Shown here in pieces: positions 1 through 8,092 of a stretch of 16,165 nt of DNA. The translations under genes were made by a program, and so were the position numbers. Each line of letters opens with the position of its first letter. The stretch's first letter is position 1. The DNA lies in contig CAIYOB010000519.1 of assembly GCA_903927685.1 (NCBI GenBank), forward strand, positions 1 through 16,165, read 5' to 3'. A model generated the notes under the pieces. That model had not been told where the DNA came from. It did not search any database and saw only the letters and a list, made by a program, of their open reading frames with translations. Source of the DNA: an uncultured Planctomycetaceae bacterium. Its GTDB lineage: Bacteria > Planctomycetota > Planctomycetia > Pirellulales > Pirellulaceae.

Positions 1-38
1 ACTGGGGGCTCGCTGCACTCGACCCCAGCCACCCAGTG
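1..38. repeat. Partial copy of palindromic intergenic repeat
   Basis: Bases 11-26 are identical to 2011-2026 (16 bp, CGCTGCACTCGACCCC), and 17 of the first 20 bases match 2001-2020. This is the right arm of the larger palindromic element at 1946-2038; the left arm would lie outside the window. It sits just past the stop codon of the response regulator gene, so that gene has a copy on each side. Confidence 0.6.
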
Positions 39-41
39 CGG

Positions 42-1667
42 TCAGGAGGCGGTGCCAGCGCGTGAGTCTCGTCCGGCCCACAGCGGCTGGTACGAGGTCA
101 GTTCGTGGACGATGTGATCGGCCAAGGCGGACAGGGTCGGTTCGTCCAGGCCCGCCAGGCCCTCTTCCTGACGCGTGGGCTGGACGACCAGCGTCGTTAC
201 GTTGCCCAGGTCGGTCTTGCCGGCCGACAGGTAGGCGGCCTGGACGTCGCGGATCAAGCTCCCCGGCAGGCGGTCGATATCGCGGGCCATCAGCACGACC
301 ACGCGGTCGCAGGCGTCCGCGACCTTGGCGATGCTGGCCGGAGTCACGACGCGTTCACCGAACGTGGTCTCGATCGGCAACAAGCGGTCCAGCAAACGCT
401 GGCGGACCATCGCGCCCAAGCCCTCGTGGCCCGGCAGCAATCCCGCCTCGGCCATCAGCCGCACCTTGCTGCCGTTGCGGTTCACCAGGCTCAGGACGGC
501 GATGTGCTCGTTGGCCTTCGACGACTCGTTCTTCTTCCCGGCCGGAGCCGACGGGCGGAAGGCGGCCTGGAGAATCTCGACGATCTCGTTATCCGCAAAG
601 GGCTCGACGGCGTAGTAGAAGATGCGGTACGACCGATACGCGGCTTCCAGCGACGCGTCGCCCGTGCCTAGAAGCACGATCTTCTTCTCCGGCGCTGCGG
701 CCCGGATCCGTTCGATCAAGACGGGACCGTCCTGGCCGAACGACGCGGCGTCGACCAGGATCGCGCCGAAGCCGTTGTCCTGGAGCGGCGAGCCGAGCTC
801 TTCCCCGTTCTTGGCGACGCGGACATGGTAGCCCAGCGCGGTCAGCTTGGTCTGCTGAGTGGCGGCGCTGGCGGAATCGGCGTTGACCAGCATCACGCGG
901 CGGCGACGGCACTGGTCGATCTCCTCTTCGTATCGCGTGGGGCTGATCGCCGCGATCCAGCCGGCCCCGCAGGGGTCTTGCCACAGCGCCGACGGCTCCC
1001 GGGTCAAACGCTCGTTGACGGCCGCGACCACGCCGGACAGGGGAGCGACGATCATCTGCGGCGGTTCGCCTTCGCGGATGACCGCGGCCAGCGGCAGGCC
1101 CTGATAGACCGTCTCGCCGATCTTCGGCAGCCGCACGGCGCGAATACTCGCGGCCTGGGTGCGCGGGGTCAAGACGCCCGTGCGAGCCGTCCCGTCCTGG
1201 CCGTATTGGACCCAGGAGTTTTGCAGGAACAGATAGCCTTCGGCGCCGGGAACCCAGAAATCGTTCGCGTCCGAGTCGTCGTCCACCAGCTGCACCGCTC
1301 CGTTGTGCACGTGCTTCTGCACAGCGCTGGAGATTTCTTCGGGCGTGAACGGCTTGGTCACATAGCCCGCCGCGCCCAGCCGGATCGCCGAGATGGCGTT
1401 GGGGACACTGGGATAGCCGGTCATCAGGATCACCGGGACGTTCGGCCGCTTGCTCCGCAATTGCTCGAGGAATTCGATGCCGGTCATGTTCGGCATCTTG
1501 ATGTCCAGCAAGATCGCGGCATAGTCGTTCTCCTCGGCCAGGTGCAAGCCCACCTGCGCGTCGCTCGTTTTTTCCACCTCGAATCCCTGGCGGGTGAAGA
1601 TGCGTCGGCAGCCCTCGCAAATCGCCTCTTCATCGTCCACGACAAGCAGTCTCTGATCTCCGGACAT
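42..1667 (-). CDS. Response regulator: receiver / GcvH-like / pseudo-receiver / unknown C-terminus
   Basis: 541 aa, cytoplasmic. Residues 5-122 form a CheY-like receiver with the acidic pair D11-D12, phospho-acceptor D55 (LLDIKMPN), T83 and K105 (TKPF), so phosphorylation is expected. Residues about 141-242 resemble glycine cleavage H protein (LPKIGETVYQG, then APLSGVVAAVNE, then DPCGAGW). The lipoyl lysine is not there: the aligned position is about E201, so the domain is probably not lipoylated. Residues 256-372 look like a second receiver with D306 but E355 in place of the conserved lysine, so a pseudo-receiver. Residues 386-541 are not recognised. The start at 1667 is chosen because AGGAG lies 8 nt upstream and the receiver begins at once; a longer reading to 2018 would run through intergenic repeat DNA. 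There is no DNA-binding domain, so its output is probably protein-protein. Partner kinase not in the window. Confidence 0.85.
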   Translation of the reverse strand: MSGDQRLLVVDDEEAICEGCRRIFTRQGFEVEKTSDAQVGLHLAEENDYAAILLDIKMPNMTGIEFLEQLRSKRPNVPVILMTGYPSVPNAISAIRLGAAGYVTKPFTPEEISSAVQKHVHNGAVQLVDDDSDANDFWVPGAEGYLFLQNSWVQYGQDGTARTGVLTPRTQAASIRAVRLPKIGETVYQGLPLAAVIREGEPPQMIVAPLSGVVAAVNERLTREPSALWQDPCGAGWIAAISPTRYEEEIDQCRRRRVMLVNADSASAATQQTKLTALGYHVRVAKNGEELGSPLQDNGFGAILVDAASFGQDGPVLIERIRAAAPEKKIVLLGTGDASLEAAYRSYRIFYYAVEPFADNEIVEILQAAFRPSAPAGKKNESSKANEHIAVLSLVNRNGSKVRLMAEAGLLPGHEGLGAMVRQRLLDRLLPIETTFGERVVTPASIAKVADACDRVVVLMARDIDRLPGSLIRDVQAAYLSAGKTDLGNVTTLVVQPTRQEEGLAGLDEPTLSALADHIVHELTSYQPLWAGRDSRAGTAS

Positions 1668-1722
1668 GACTCGAACTCCTGGCAAGCGGTTTAGTGGTTG
1701 GCCTTGTGTCGCAAGGGTGTAA

Positions 1723-1739
1723 GGCAACCCACGTGCCGA
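1723..1739 (-). promoter_or_regulatory. Candidate sigma-54 (-24/-12) promoter
   Basis: On the minus strand the sequence TCGGCACGTGGGTTGCC matches the RpoN consensus TGGCACGnnnnTTGC, with invariant GG and GC at the correct spacing (GG at 1737-1736, GC at 1725-1724). The T before the GG is a C. The predicted transcript start is about 1712, giving a leader of about 45 nt to the response regulator start at 1667. No sigma-54 activator gene or upstream activator site was identified here. Confidence 0.4.
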
Positions 1740-1945
1740 AGCCGGATGGCGGACGCAGATCAACGTGGAAAAGCCCGATTCACGCGGTTTTCCGGCGAAT
1801 TCGCGGGAAAAAGACGGGGCCCTGCCGCCCCAGACCAAGCGACGAGCGGCAAAACGGAAGAGAAATCGGCCCCCGAGTCCCTCCCCAGCGTATGCCGAGT
1901 TCATACACTGTATGTCAGGCTGTTGGAGTTCGGCACCTTGACAGG

Positions 1946-2038
1946 GTTGGGTGCCTGGGGTCGAGCCGCGAGGTACGAGTGGCGAGCCCCCAGATGTGCC
2001 ACTGGAGTCGCGCTGCACTCGACCCCGGGCACCCCAAC
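1946..2038. repeat. Palindromic intergenic repeat, about 93 bp
   Basis: The outer arms 1946-1965 and 2018-2038 are inverted copies (GTTGGGTGCCTGGGGTCGAG against the complement of CTCGACCCCGGGCACCCCAAC), differing by one inserted base and one mismatch. A second, inner inverted pair AGTGGC/GCCACT lies at 1978-1983 and 1998-2003, so the element can fold as nested hairpins. Its right half recurs at 1-38. It is probably a dispersed non-coding element (REP- or MITE-like). It lies in the 477-bp divergent gap 1668-2144, which otherwise shows only candidate promoters. Confidence 0.65.
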
Positions 2039-2075
2039 ATTCAGCATTGACCGAGCACTACCCGGCGCCTCCGGC

Positions 2076-2104
2076 TTGCCCTCTCGTGGCGATGCCGTAA
2101 GAAT
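2076..2104 (+). promoter_or_regulatory. Candidate sigma-70-type promoter for the thioredoxin-fold gene
   Basis: TTGCCC at 2076-2081 and AAGAAT at 2099-2104 are separated by 17 bp; each matches the consensus at 4 of 6 positions. It would give a leader of about 35 nt before the start at 2145. It is weak by sequence alone. Confidence 0.25.
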
Positions 2105-2144
2105 ACTGACCTGAGCCCCTTGAGAATTCCCGGAGTAACGACGC

Positions 2145-3275
2145 ATGTCCCCACACACAACCTGGCCGGCCGTTCTGTTGACCCTGTGCGGCTGCTGGTC
2201 CAGCCACTTCGCGGCGGCCGCGGCCCCGGTCCAGCCGCTCGAAATCGGCGCCGCAGCCCCGGATTTTGCCTTGCCGGGCGTCGACGGCAAGACGTACCGC
2301 CTGGCCGACTTTGCCGCGGCCAAGGTCTTGGTGGTGATCTTCACCTGCAACCATTGCCCCACGGCCCAGGCCTACGAAGACCGCCTTCTTCGGCTGCAGG
2401 CGGATTTCCAGGATCGGGATGTCGCCGTGGTCGCCATCTCCCCGAACGATCCGTTGGCCGTGCGTCTGGACGAACTGGGCTATACCGACGCGAGCGATTC
2501 CCTGGAGGACATGAAGATCCGGGCCAAGGACCGCGGGTTCACGTTTCCTTATCTGTACGACGGCGATACGCAGGTGACCTCGCGGGCTCTGGGCGTGCTG
2601 GCCACTCCGCACGTGTTCATCTTTGATGCGCAGCGCCGGCTGCGCTATCAGGGCCGCATCGACGACGCGGACATCAGCGCCGTCCAATCGCACGATGCCC
2701 GCAATGCAATCGAGGCGCTGCTGGCTGGGCGACCGGTGCCCGTGGAGACGACTCGCGTGTTCGGCTGCTCGACGAAATGGTCCGACAAGCGGCCCAATGC
2801 CGTCGAGTCCCTGGCGAAGTGGGATGCCGAGCCGGTGTCGGTCCAGGCCATCGACGCAGCGGGCGTCCGGAAACTGGTCCAGAACGACAGCCCCAATCTG
2901 CGGCTGATCAACGTCTGGGCGACCTGGTGCATCCCGTGCGTCGAGGAACTGCCGGACCTGGTGACGATCAACCGGATGTACCGGAAACGCAAGTTCGAGC
3001 TGATCACGATCAGCTTGGACGGTCCGCAGGCGCGCGACGCGGTGCTGACGCGATTGCAGGAAAAGCACGTCTCGTCCACGAACTACGTGTTCCAGTCCGA
3101 GGACCGCGACGCGTTCGCCGAGGCGCTCGACAAGCAGTGGCCCGGCCCCGTGCCGTACACGATCCTGGTCGCTCCCGGCGGCAAGATCCTGTACCGGAAA
3201 CACGACTCCGTGGATCCACTGGAACTGAAGAAGGCGATTGTCGAGCAGTTGGGACGTACCTACGCGAGCCGCTGA
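2145..3275 (+). CDS. Exported protein with two thioredoxin-fold domains (AhpC/TSA-like plus TlpA-like)
   Basis: 376 aa. The N-terminus (to about residue 27, ending in an alanine run) is a signal peptide; a lipoprotein reading at C15 or C17 is possible but weaker. Domain 1, residues 31-195, is a redoxin/AhpC-TSA domain with C68-N-H-C71 (FTCNHCPTA) and a cis-Pro candidate at P155 (ATPHVF). Domain 2, residues about 235-375, is TlpA/thioredoxin-like with W261-C262-I-P-C265. Both CxxC pairs are intact, so both domains could do thiol-disulfide exchange outside the cytoplasm. The start is ATG with GGAG upstream (CCCGGAGTAACGACGC). It is followed 37 bp later by fixH, which suggests a role in cytochrome oxidase or cytochrome c thiol handling; that role is inference from position. 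Confidence 0.85.
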   Translation: MSPHTTWPAVLLTLCGCWSSHFAAAAAPVQPLEIGAAAPDFALPGVDGKTYRLADFAAAKVLVVIFTCNHCPTAQAYEDRLLRLQADFQDRDVAVVAISPNDPLAVRLDELGYTDASDSLEDMKIRAKDRGFTFPYLYDGDTQVTSRALGVLATPHVFIFDAQRRLRYQGRIDDADISAVQSHDARNAIEALLAGRPVPVETTRVFGCSTKWSDKRPNAVESLAKWDAEPVSVQAIDAAGVRKLVQNDSPNLRLINVWATWCIPCVEELPDLVTINRMYRKRKFELITISLDGPQARDAVLTRLQEKHVSSTNYVFQSEDRDAFAEALDKQWPGPVPYTILVAPGGKILYRKHDSVDPLELKKAIVEQLGRTYASR

Positions 3276-3312
3276 TCGCCCTCGCTGGCCCCGGAAAGAG
3301 ATTGTGCCAACG

Positions 3313-3867
3313 ATGACCGAAGACAACGCGCTGACCCAATCGGCGATGCCGCTCGATGCCGCGGCACGCGAACGCCGGTATCGCCTGGTTTGGGTCGGCC
3401 TGATCCTGGCCCTGCTGGCCGGCCAGATCCTGCTGATGGCGGCGATGGTGTACCTGGCAACGTCGGATGCGTCGTTCGCCATCGAGCCCAATTACTATCA
3501 GAAGGGGCTGAACTGGGATGCCATCGCAGCGCAGCTGCGGCAGAACCAGCGGCTGGGCTGGTCGGCCCAGCTCGAGTTCGGGACGGAAGTCGGCGCTACG
3601 GGCGAACGGACCTTGATCTGCACGCTCGCCGACCGGACCGGCCAACCGCTGGACGGCGCGACGGTCGACGCGGTGGTCTTCTCCCATGCGCGAGGCGGCG
3701 ACCGCGCGACGGTGACGCTGCTGCCCACCGGCAACGGCCGCTACGAGGCGCCCGTCCGGTTTGCCCGCGAGGGCTTGTGGGAGTTCCGGCTGGCTGTCCA
3801 GCGCGGCCCCGAGACCTTTACCTACGTCGAGCAGCGGGACGTGTATCCGCCGAGCCCGGGGCCGTAG
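3313..3867 (+). CDS. fixH: FixH family protein (cbb3 oxidase assembly)
   Basis: 184 aa. One membrane helix (about residues 23-45, VGLILALLAGQILLMAAM) is followed by the FixH signature EPNYYQKGLNWD and a beta-rich extracytoplasmic domain. FixH/CcoG-I-S proteins take part in copper delivery to and maturation of cbb3-type cytochrome oxidase. ATG 3313 is chosen; GGAAAGAG at 3293-3300 lies 12 nt upstream, somewhat far, and an in-frame GTG at 3304 is an alternative. The gap to the preceding gene is 37 bp and to the next 72 bp. No oxidase subunit is in the window, so the link to cbb3 rests on the family. Confidence 0.75.
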   Translation: MTEDNALTQSAMPLDAAARERRYRLVWVGLILALLAGQILLMAAMVYLATSDASFAIEPNYYQKGLNWDAIAAQLRQNQRLGWSAQLEFGTEVGATGERTLICTLADRTGQPLDGATVDAVVFSHARGGDRATVTLLPTGNGRYEAPVRFAREGLWEFRLAVQRGPETFTYVEQRDVYPPSPGP

Positions 3868-3939
3868 CGCCCCGCCGCCACGCGGACCGCCGCAGCGTTG
3901 TTTGTGCCAGCGTTGATCCTCAAGACTTCCGGTGATCCC

Positions 3940-4719
3940 ATGTCGGCCCTGATCGCGGTCCTGTTGGCGAGCTTGTTCGGCAGCTTGCACTGCGCCGGCA
4001 TGTGCGGGCCCTTGGTCGCGTTTGCCGTGGGGGCGTTCGAGCCTCAGTCCGCGCTGCAGCGGGCCGTGCTGCAAGTCGCCTATCACGGTGGGCGGCTGGT
4101 CACGTATGCGTTGCTGGGCGCGATCGGCGGGATCCTGGGCGCGGCCTTGGACCTGGGCGGTTCCTGGCTGGGGCTGCAGCGGGTGGCGGCGGTGCTGGCC
4201 GGCGGCATGATGATTGCTGTCGGCGTCGTGGCGCTGCTGCGTTACCGCGGCGCCCGCCTGCCCCAACTCGGTCTGCCGGCCTTCTTGCCGCGGTTGGTCG
4301 CGGTCGGCCAGCGGACGGCCGTGGGCTTGCGTCCGCTGCCGCGCGCGTTGACGATCGGCCTGTTGACGGCCCTGCTGCCCTGCGGCTGGCTGTACGCCTT
4401 TGTGATCATCGCGGCCGGCGCCGGCAGTGCGGCGTGGGGCGCGGCGGTGATGGTCGCCTTTTGGGCCGGGACGGTCCCCGTGCTGGTGTCGCTGGGGGTG
4501 GGAATCCAGGCCCTGACCGGTGCGTTGGGACGGCGCCTGCCGCTGGCCACCGCGCTGCTCCTGGTCGCGCTGGGCCTGTACACTGTGGGGGACCGGCTGC
4601 TGGTGCCCGCCGGCGCTTTTGAATCGCTGGCGGGCCGGCTGCAGGGCCGGGACGTCCAGCAGCAGTTGGAGGCAGTCGAACACACCAAGCCGCCCTGCTG
4701 CCAGGGGAAACCCGAATGA
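3940..4719 (+). CDS. SafE/UreH-type membrane protein (sulfite exporter TauE/SafE family)
   Basis: 259 aa, about six membrane helices. The first helix holds the motif GSLHCAGMCGP (H17, C18, C22), typical of the UreH/DsbD-like transmembrane family often encoded beside ccoG/fixH/ccoI; a second conserved block is LLPCGWLYAF. The C-terminus ends in a Cys pair (PPCCQGKPE), consistent with metal binding. The annotation 'sulfite exporter' is historical; a role in copper trafficking for cbb3 oxidase is more likely here, by inference from fixH upstream. The start is ATG 3940 because it begins the helix directly; an upstream in-frame TTG at 3898 would add 14 residues. The Shine-Dalgarno is weak (GGTGAT). 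Confidence 0.75.
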   Translation: MSALIAVLLASLFGSLHCAGMCGPLVAFAVGAFEPQSALQRAVLQVAYHGGRLVTYALLGAIGGILGAALDLGGSWLGLQRVAAVLAGGMMIAVGVVALLRYRGARLPQLGLPAFLPRLVAVGQRTAVGLRPLPRALTIGLLTALLPCGWLYAFVIIAAGAGSAAWGAAVMVAFWAGTVPVLVSLGVGIQALTGALGRRLPLATALLLVALGLYTVGDRLLVPAGAFESLAGRLQGRDVQQQLEAVEHTKPPCCQGKPE

Positions 4720-4790
4720 CGGAATCGCTCCCCTACCCGATGCCTGCGAACCGCGGCGAAACCTGAACCACCAGAATGCGAGGCTGTACC

Positions 4791-5759
4791 ATGAAGATCG
4801 CCTTTACCCCCGTGATTTACGAGCATGCCGCGCGGTTCGTCGGGCGTTCGCCGTGGGACGTGTCCCGCGATCCCGAACTGCTGTTCCACGGCCACCGGCT
4901 GGCGTATCTCGAATATCACCACCAGGTGATCTGCGTCGGCATCGACATCTACAACCTGGAGGCCGAGGCGTACGGGGCCAAAGTCGAGAACATGGGTGGG
5001 GATGCGATTCCGGCCATTCACGAGCCGCTGTTGTCGTCCTTGGACGAAGGCCTGACGCTGAAACCGTTCGACCCGCAGCGAGACGGGCGGATCGGCATGG
5101 CGCTAGCCGTCGGTCAGCGGCTGAAACGCGAGTTTCCGGACGCCGACGTGCGACTGCCGGTCGCCGGCCCGTTTTCGATCGCCTTCAATCTGCGCGGGAT
5201 CAACGATCTGTGCCTGGACGCAGCATTGCGGCCCGACGACTTGCGCCGGATGCTGATCCGCCTGGCGGAAAACCAAGCCGTGTTCTGCCGGGCCGTCGCG
5301 GACGCCGGTCTGGACGTGGCGTTCTTCGAGTCGGCCGCGGCCCCGCCGCTGCTGTCGCCCCGGCAATTTCACGAGATCGAGATGCCGGCGCTGCGGCGGA
5401 TCCTGGAATTGGCGGCCGACTGCATCGGGCATCCCGTGCCGTGCATCATGGGCGGCAACACGTATCCCGTCCTGGACGACATCCTGTCGACGGGCACAAA
5501 CTATGTGGCCTGCAATGTCGAGACCGATCAGGCCAAGTTCGTGGAACAGGTGGCGCGGACGCACCCGCACGTCAAGATCCGAGTCAACTTGGATCCCGGC
5601 GTGGTCGCGTGCCACGAGCCGGACCGGATCTATCGCGGCATCGACCGGGTGCTGGAAATCGTCGGCGGCCGGCCGCAGTGCGTCATGGGCACCGGCGCCT
5701 TGCCCTTGGAGACTCCGCCGGAAAACATGCGCTTGATCCGGGACTACGTCGCCGGGTAG
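4791..5759 (+). CDS. Uroporphyrinogen decarboxylase-family protein
   Basis: 322 aa, similar to the UroD/MtaA/CmuA TIM-barrel superfamily, whose members act in haem synthesis or corrinoid-dependent methyl transfer. The N-terminus (GRSPWDVSRDPELLF, then GIDIYNLEAEAYGA) is of the corrinoid-methyltransferase-like branch rather than haem UroD. In place of the HxCGN zinc motif of MtaA/MtbA there is CIMGGNT, followed by CNVETD, so the metal site is altered or different. The substrate cannot be told. ATG 4791 is preceded by CGAGG 7 nt upstream; an in-frame ATG at 4776 is less likely. The gap to the SafE-like gene is 71 bp, so it may be cotranscribed with it, although the functions are not obviously linked. 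Confidence 0.7.
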   Translation: MKIAFTPVIYEHAARFVGRSPWDVSRDPELLFHGHRLAYLEYHHQVICVGIDIYNLEAEAYGAKVENMGGDAIPAIHEPLLSSLDEGLTLKPFDPQRDGRIGMALAVGQRLKREFPDADVRLPVAGPFSIAFNLRGINDLCLDAALRPDDLRRMLIRLAENQAVFCRAVADAGLDVAFFESAAAPPLLSPRQFHEIEMPALRRILELAADCIGHPVPCIMGGNTYPVLDDILSTGTNYVACNVETDQAKFVEQVARTHPHVKIRVNLDPGVVACHEPDRIYRGIDRVLEIVGGRPQCVMGTGALPLETPPENMRLIRDYVAG

Positions 5760-5785
5760 GGCCGGCCCTCACGCTGGCCGGGCTG

Positions 5786-6427
5786 CTAATCCAGGATCTG
5801 CGGGCACAGCTTCGCGATGGGGCATTCCGCGCACGCGGGCTTCTTGGCCTGGCACACCCGGCGGCCGTGGAACTGCAGCAGATGGCAGAACTTGACCGCC
5901 CGGTCCTTGGGAACCAGGGGTGTCAAGGCGACCTCGATCTTGTCAGGGTCCGTTTCGTCGGTCAGGCCGAGTCGCTGTGCCAGTCGGGCCACGTGGGTAT
6001 CGACCCCGATCGCCGGCTGGCCGAACGCATTTCCCAAGATGAGATTGGCCGTCTTGCGGCCCACGCCGGGCAGGGTCAGCAAGTCGTCCAAGCGGTCCGG
6101 CACGCAGCCGTCGAATCGCTCGACGAGAACCCGGCACGCCTTCTGAATCGCCTCGGATTTCTTGCGATAGAAGTTGATCCGCTGCAGCTCCGCCTGCAGC
6201 GTCTCCAGCTTGGCGCCAACCCAAGCCGCCGCCGTGCGGTACTTGGGAAACACCTGGACGGTCACCGAATTGACCAGGTCGTCTCGCGCCTGGGCGGCCA
6301 GAATCAGGGCGATCAGTAGTTCCAGCGGATCGCTGAAGTCCAGCGCCAGCTTGGCGTCGGGATGCGACTTGCTCAGGGCGGTAATGATCTTCTTGACGCG
6401 GGTCTTTTTTTCCGCGGTGGACTCCAT
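5786..6427 (-). CDS. nth: Endonuclease III (DNA glycosylase/AP lyase)
   Basis: 213 aa, the usual length. It removes oxidised pyrimidines and cuts abasic sites in base excision repair. The helix-hairpin-helix LPGVGRKTAN carries the catalytic lysine K125, and the catalytic aspartate is D143 (GVDTH). The iron-sulfur cluster ligands C192-x6-C199-x2-C202-x5-C208 are all present. The start at 6427 has AAGGA 8 nt upstream (CAGCAAGGAAGACACG). It converges with the UroD-family gene across 26 bp, and lies 242 bp downstream of the helicase on the same strand; that gap shows no clear gene. Confidence 0.95.
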   Translation of the reverse strand: MESTAEKKTRVKKIITALSKSHPDAKLALDFSDPLELLIALILAAQARDDLVNSVTVQVFPKYRTAAAWVGAKLETLQAELQRINFYRKKSEAIQKACRVLVERFDGCVPDRLDDLLTLPGVGRKTANLILGNAFGQPAIGVDTHVARLAQRLGLTDETDPDKIEVALTPLVPKDRAVKFCHLLQFHGRRVCQAKKPACAECPIAKLCPQILD

Positions 6428-6669
6428 CGTGTCTTCCTTGCTGCGGGGGGCGAAGCGGCGGCGCAGAGGGTCTGGCTCCGAACCGCCAGAATACCCATCT
6501 CCCAGCCTCCATGAAAGCCGGCCATGAATCGTGACTCGTCCGCCGCTCGGCCCCCGTGGCGGCCATACGCTCGCAACCCCGGCCAGTGCTTCCACGCTCG
6601 TCGCAATCCTCTGACCGCAGGTCGGCAGTCAACGCCGCTTCGCCCACCGGTGGCCGGCGCCAATGCCGT

Positions 6670-7944
6670 TCACCAGCGCCGGCGTTTCGCGGCGACCGGG
6701 CGTGCGCTCGGGCGCGAACTGCTGGACCGGGTTCCGCGCCAGCGGCGGGCGGACGGTTGTCGCTGGGACTCCGGGCGCGACGCCGGTTCCGTGGCCGCGG
6801 CGGCGGGGGTTTCCGGGATCAAGGCGCGGTCGACCGACAGCTTGCGGCGCAGCAGACGCTCGATGGCATTCAGCAGCTTGCGCTCCTCGTGATCGCAGAA
6901 CGACACGGCGATGCCCGACGCGCCGGCCCGGCCGGTGCGGCCGATCCGGTGCACGTACATCTCGGGCTCGTGCGGCAGGTCATAGTTGAACACGTGCGAG
7001 ACGCCGTCCACGTCGATCCCGCGAGCCGCGACGTCGGTGGCGACCAGCACCGGCGGCTGGTTCGATTTGAACCCGGCCAAGGTGCGCTGCCGGGCGGACT
7101 GGCTCTTGTTGCCGTGCATCGCTTCGGCCCGAATTCCGGCCTTGTTCAGCTGCTTGGCCAGGCGATCCGCGCCGTGCTTGGTGCGCGTGAAGACCATGGC
7201 GCGGGCCACATCCTGACTGGTCAGCAACTCGGTCAACAACTGGGGCTTGCCCGTCTTCGGCACAAAACACACGGACTCGGCGATCAAGGCCGTCGTGGCT
7301 TGGACCGGAGCGATGCGGATCCGCACGGGCTCGCGGAGCAGCGAGTCGGCCAATTGCCGAATCTCCTCCGGCATCGTGGCGGAGAAGAACAGCGTCTGCC
7401 GCTGGGCCGGCAACTTGGCCTGGATTCGCCGCAGGTCGGGCAGAAAGCCCATGTCCAACATCCGGTCGGCTTCGTCCAGCACGTACACACTGACGGACCT
7501 TAAGTCGACAAATCCCTGGTTCATCAAGTCGACCAGCCGACCCGGCGTCGCGACCAGGATATCCACGCCGCGTTGCAGGTCGCGGACCTGGTGCTGCTGG
7601 CTGACGCCGCCGAAAATGACCGTCTGACGCAGGCCCGTATGCCGGCCGTAGGTCCGGAAGCTGTCGCCGATCTGGGCGGCCAATTCGCGCGTCGGGGAGA
7701 GGACCAGGACGCGAATGCGGCGCCCTCGCTCCTGCGACGGTGAAACGCTTTGCGTCAGGCGGTGCAGGATCGGCAGCGCAAACGCCGCCGTCTTTCCGGT
7801 GCCGGTCTGGGCGCAGCCCAGGACATCGGAGCCGGCTAGAACGTGCGGAATCGCCTGAGTTTGGATGGGGGTGGGAGAGGTGTAGCCCTGCGAAGAAACC
7901 GCCCGCAGGAGAGGCGCAGCGAGACCCAGTTGTTCAAAAGACAT
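6670..7944 (-). CDS. DEAD-box ATP-dependent RNA helicase, RhlE-like
   Basis: 424 aa, cytoplasmic RNA unwinding, likely in ribosome assembly or RNA decay. All motifs are visible: Q motif (F3..PTPIQTQAI), motif I AQTGTGKT (K51), PTRELAAQ, D157-E-A-D160, S188-A-T190, [11 protein letters not shown] and HRIGRTGR. The tail (residues about 375-424) is a basic, low-complexity Arg/Ser/Ala region ending KRRRW, as in RhlE-type proteins, and probably binds RNA. The start at 7944 gives the Q motif directly; AGGA lies 6-7 nt upstream. A promoter is proposed at 8065-8092 with a leader of about 110-120 nt. Confidence 0.95.
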   Translation of the reverse strand: MSFEQLGLAAPLLRAVSSQGYTSPTPIQTQAIPHVLAGSDVLGCAQTGTGKTAAFALPILHRLTQSVSPSQERGRRIRVLVLSPTRELAAQIGDSFRTYGRHTGLRQTVIFGGVSQQHQVRDLQRGVDILVATPGRLVDLMNQGFVDLRSVSVYVLDEADRMLDMGFLPDLRRIQAKLPAQRQTLFFSATMPEEIRQLADSLLREPVRIRIAPVQATTALIAESVCFVPKTGKPQLLTELLTSQDVARAMVFTRTKHGADRLAKQLNKAGIRAEAMHGNKSQSARQRTLAGFKSNQPPVLVATDVAARGIDVDGVSHVFNYDLPHEPEMYVHRIGRTGRAGASGIAVSFCDHEERKLLNAIERLLRRKLSVDRALIPETPAAAATEPASRPESQRQPSARRWRGTRSSSSRPSARPVAAKRRRW

Positions 7945-8064
7945 GCATGGTCCTGTTTCGAGTTTCCAGGACCGAAGGCGAGATTCGCGCGTCGCGTACT
8001 CAACGAGCCATTGGACCTGGCAGTGATCCAATGGGCAGTTACCGACGGGATCAGACAGTGCTGC

Positions 8065-8092
8065 AGTATAGCCTGGATTCCGCAGAAGTCCA
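8065..8092 (-). promoter_or_regulatory. Candidate promoter of the helicase gene with inverted repeat
   Basis: On the minus strand TGGACT (8092-8087), a 16-bp spacer and TATACT (8070-8065). The inverted pair CCTGGA/TCCAGG at 8072-8077 and 8089-8094 overlaps the -35 and spacer and could be an operator. The leader to the start at 7944 is about 110-120 nt, which is long and would allow post-transcriptional control, as is common for cold-inducible helicases (inference). Confidence 0.4.

Noticed and set aside
62..886. Long plus-strand open frames opposite the response regulator
   Set aside because: Arg/Pro/Ser-rich translations typical of the antisense of GC-rich genes; no domain.
1668..2018. N-terminal extension of the response regulator to 658 aa
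   Set aside because: It would translate the intergenic palindrome and the candidate promoter; the receiver domain and a good ribosome site begin at 1667.
3010..4683. 557-aa minus-strand open frame opposite the fixH and SafE genes
   Set aside because: Gln/Arg-rich antisense of well-supported genes; no family features.
4791..5759. Haem-pathway uroporphyrinogen decarboxylase (hemE)
   Set aside because: The N-terminus and the motifs follow the methyltransferase-like branch, not HemE.
5757..5788. Terminator between UroD and nth genes
   Set aside because: AGGGCCGGCCCT is a perfect short palindrome but without a loop or T-tract.
4520..6319. 599-aa plus-strand open frame across UroD and nth genes
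   Set aside because: It runs in a different frame through two recognisable genes and has low-complexity composition.
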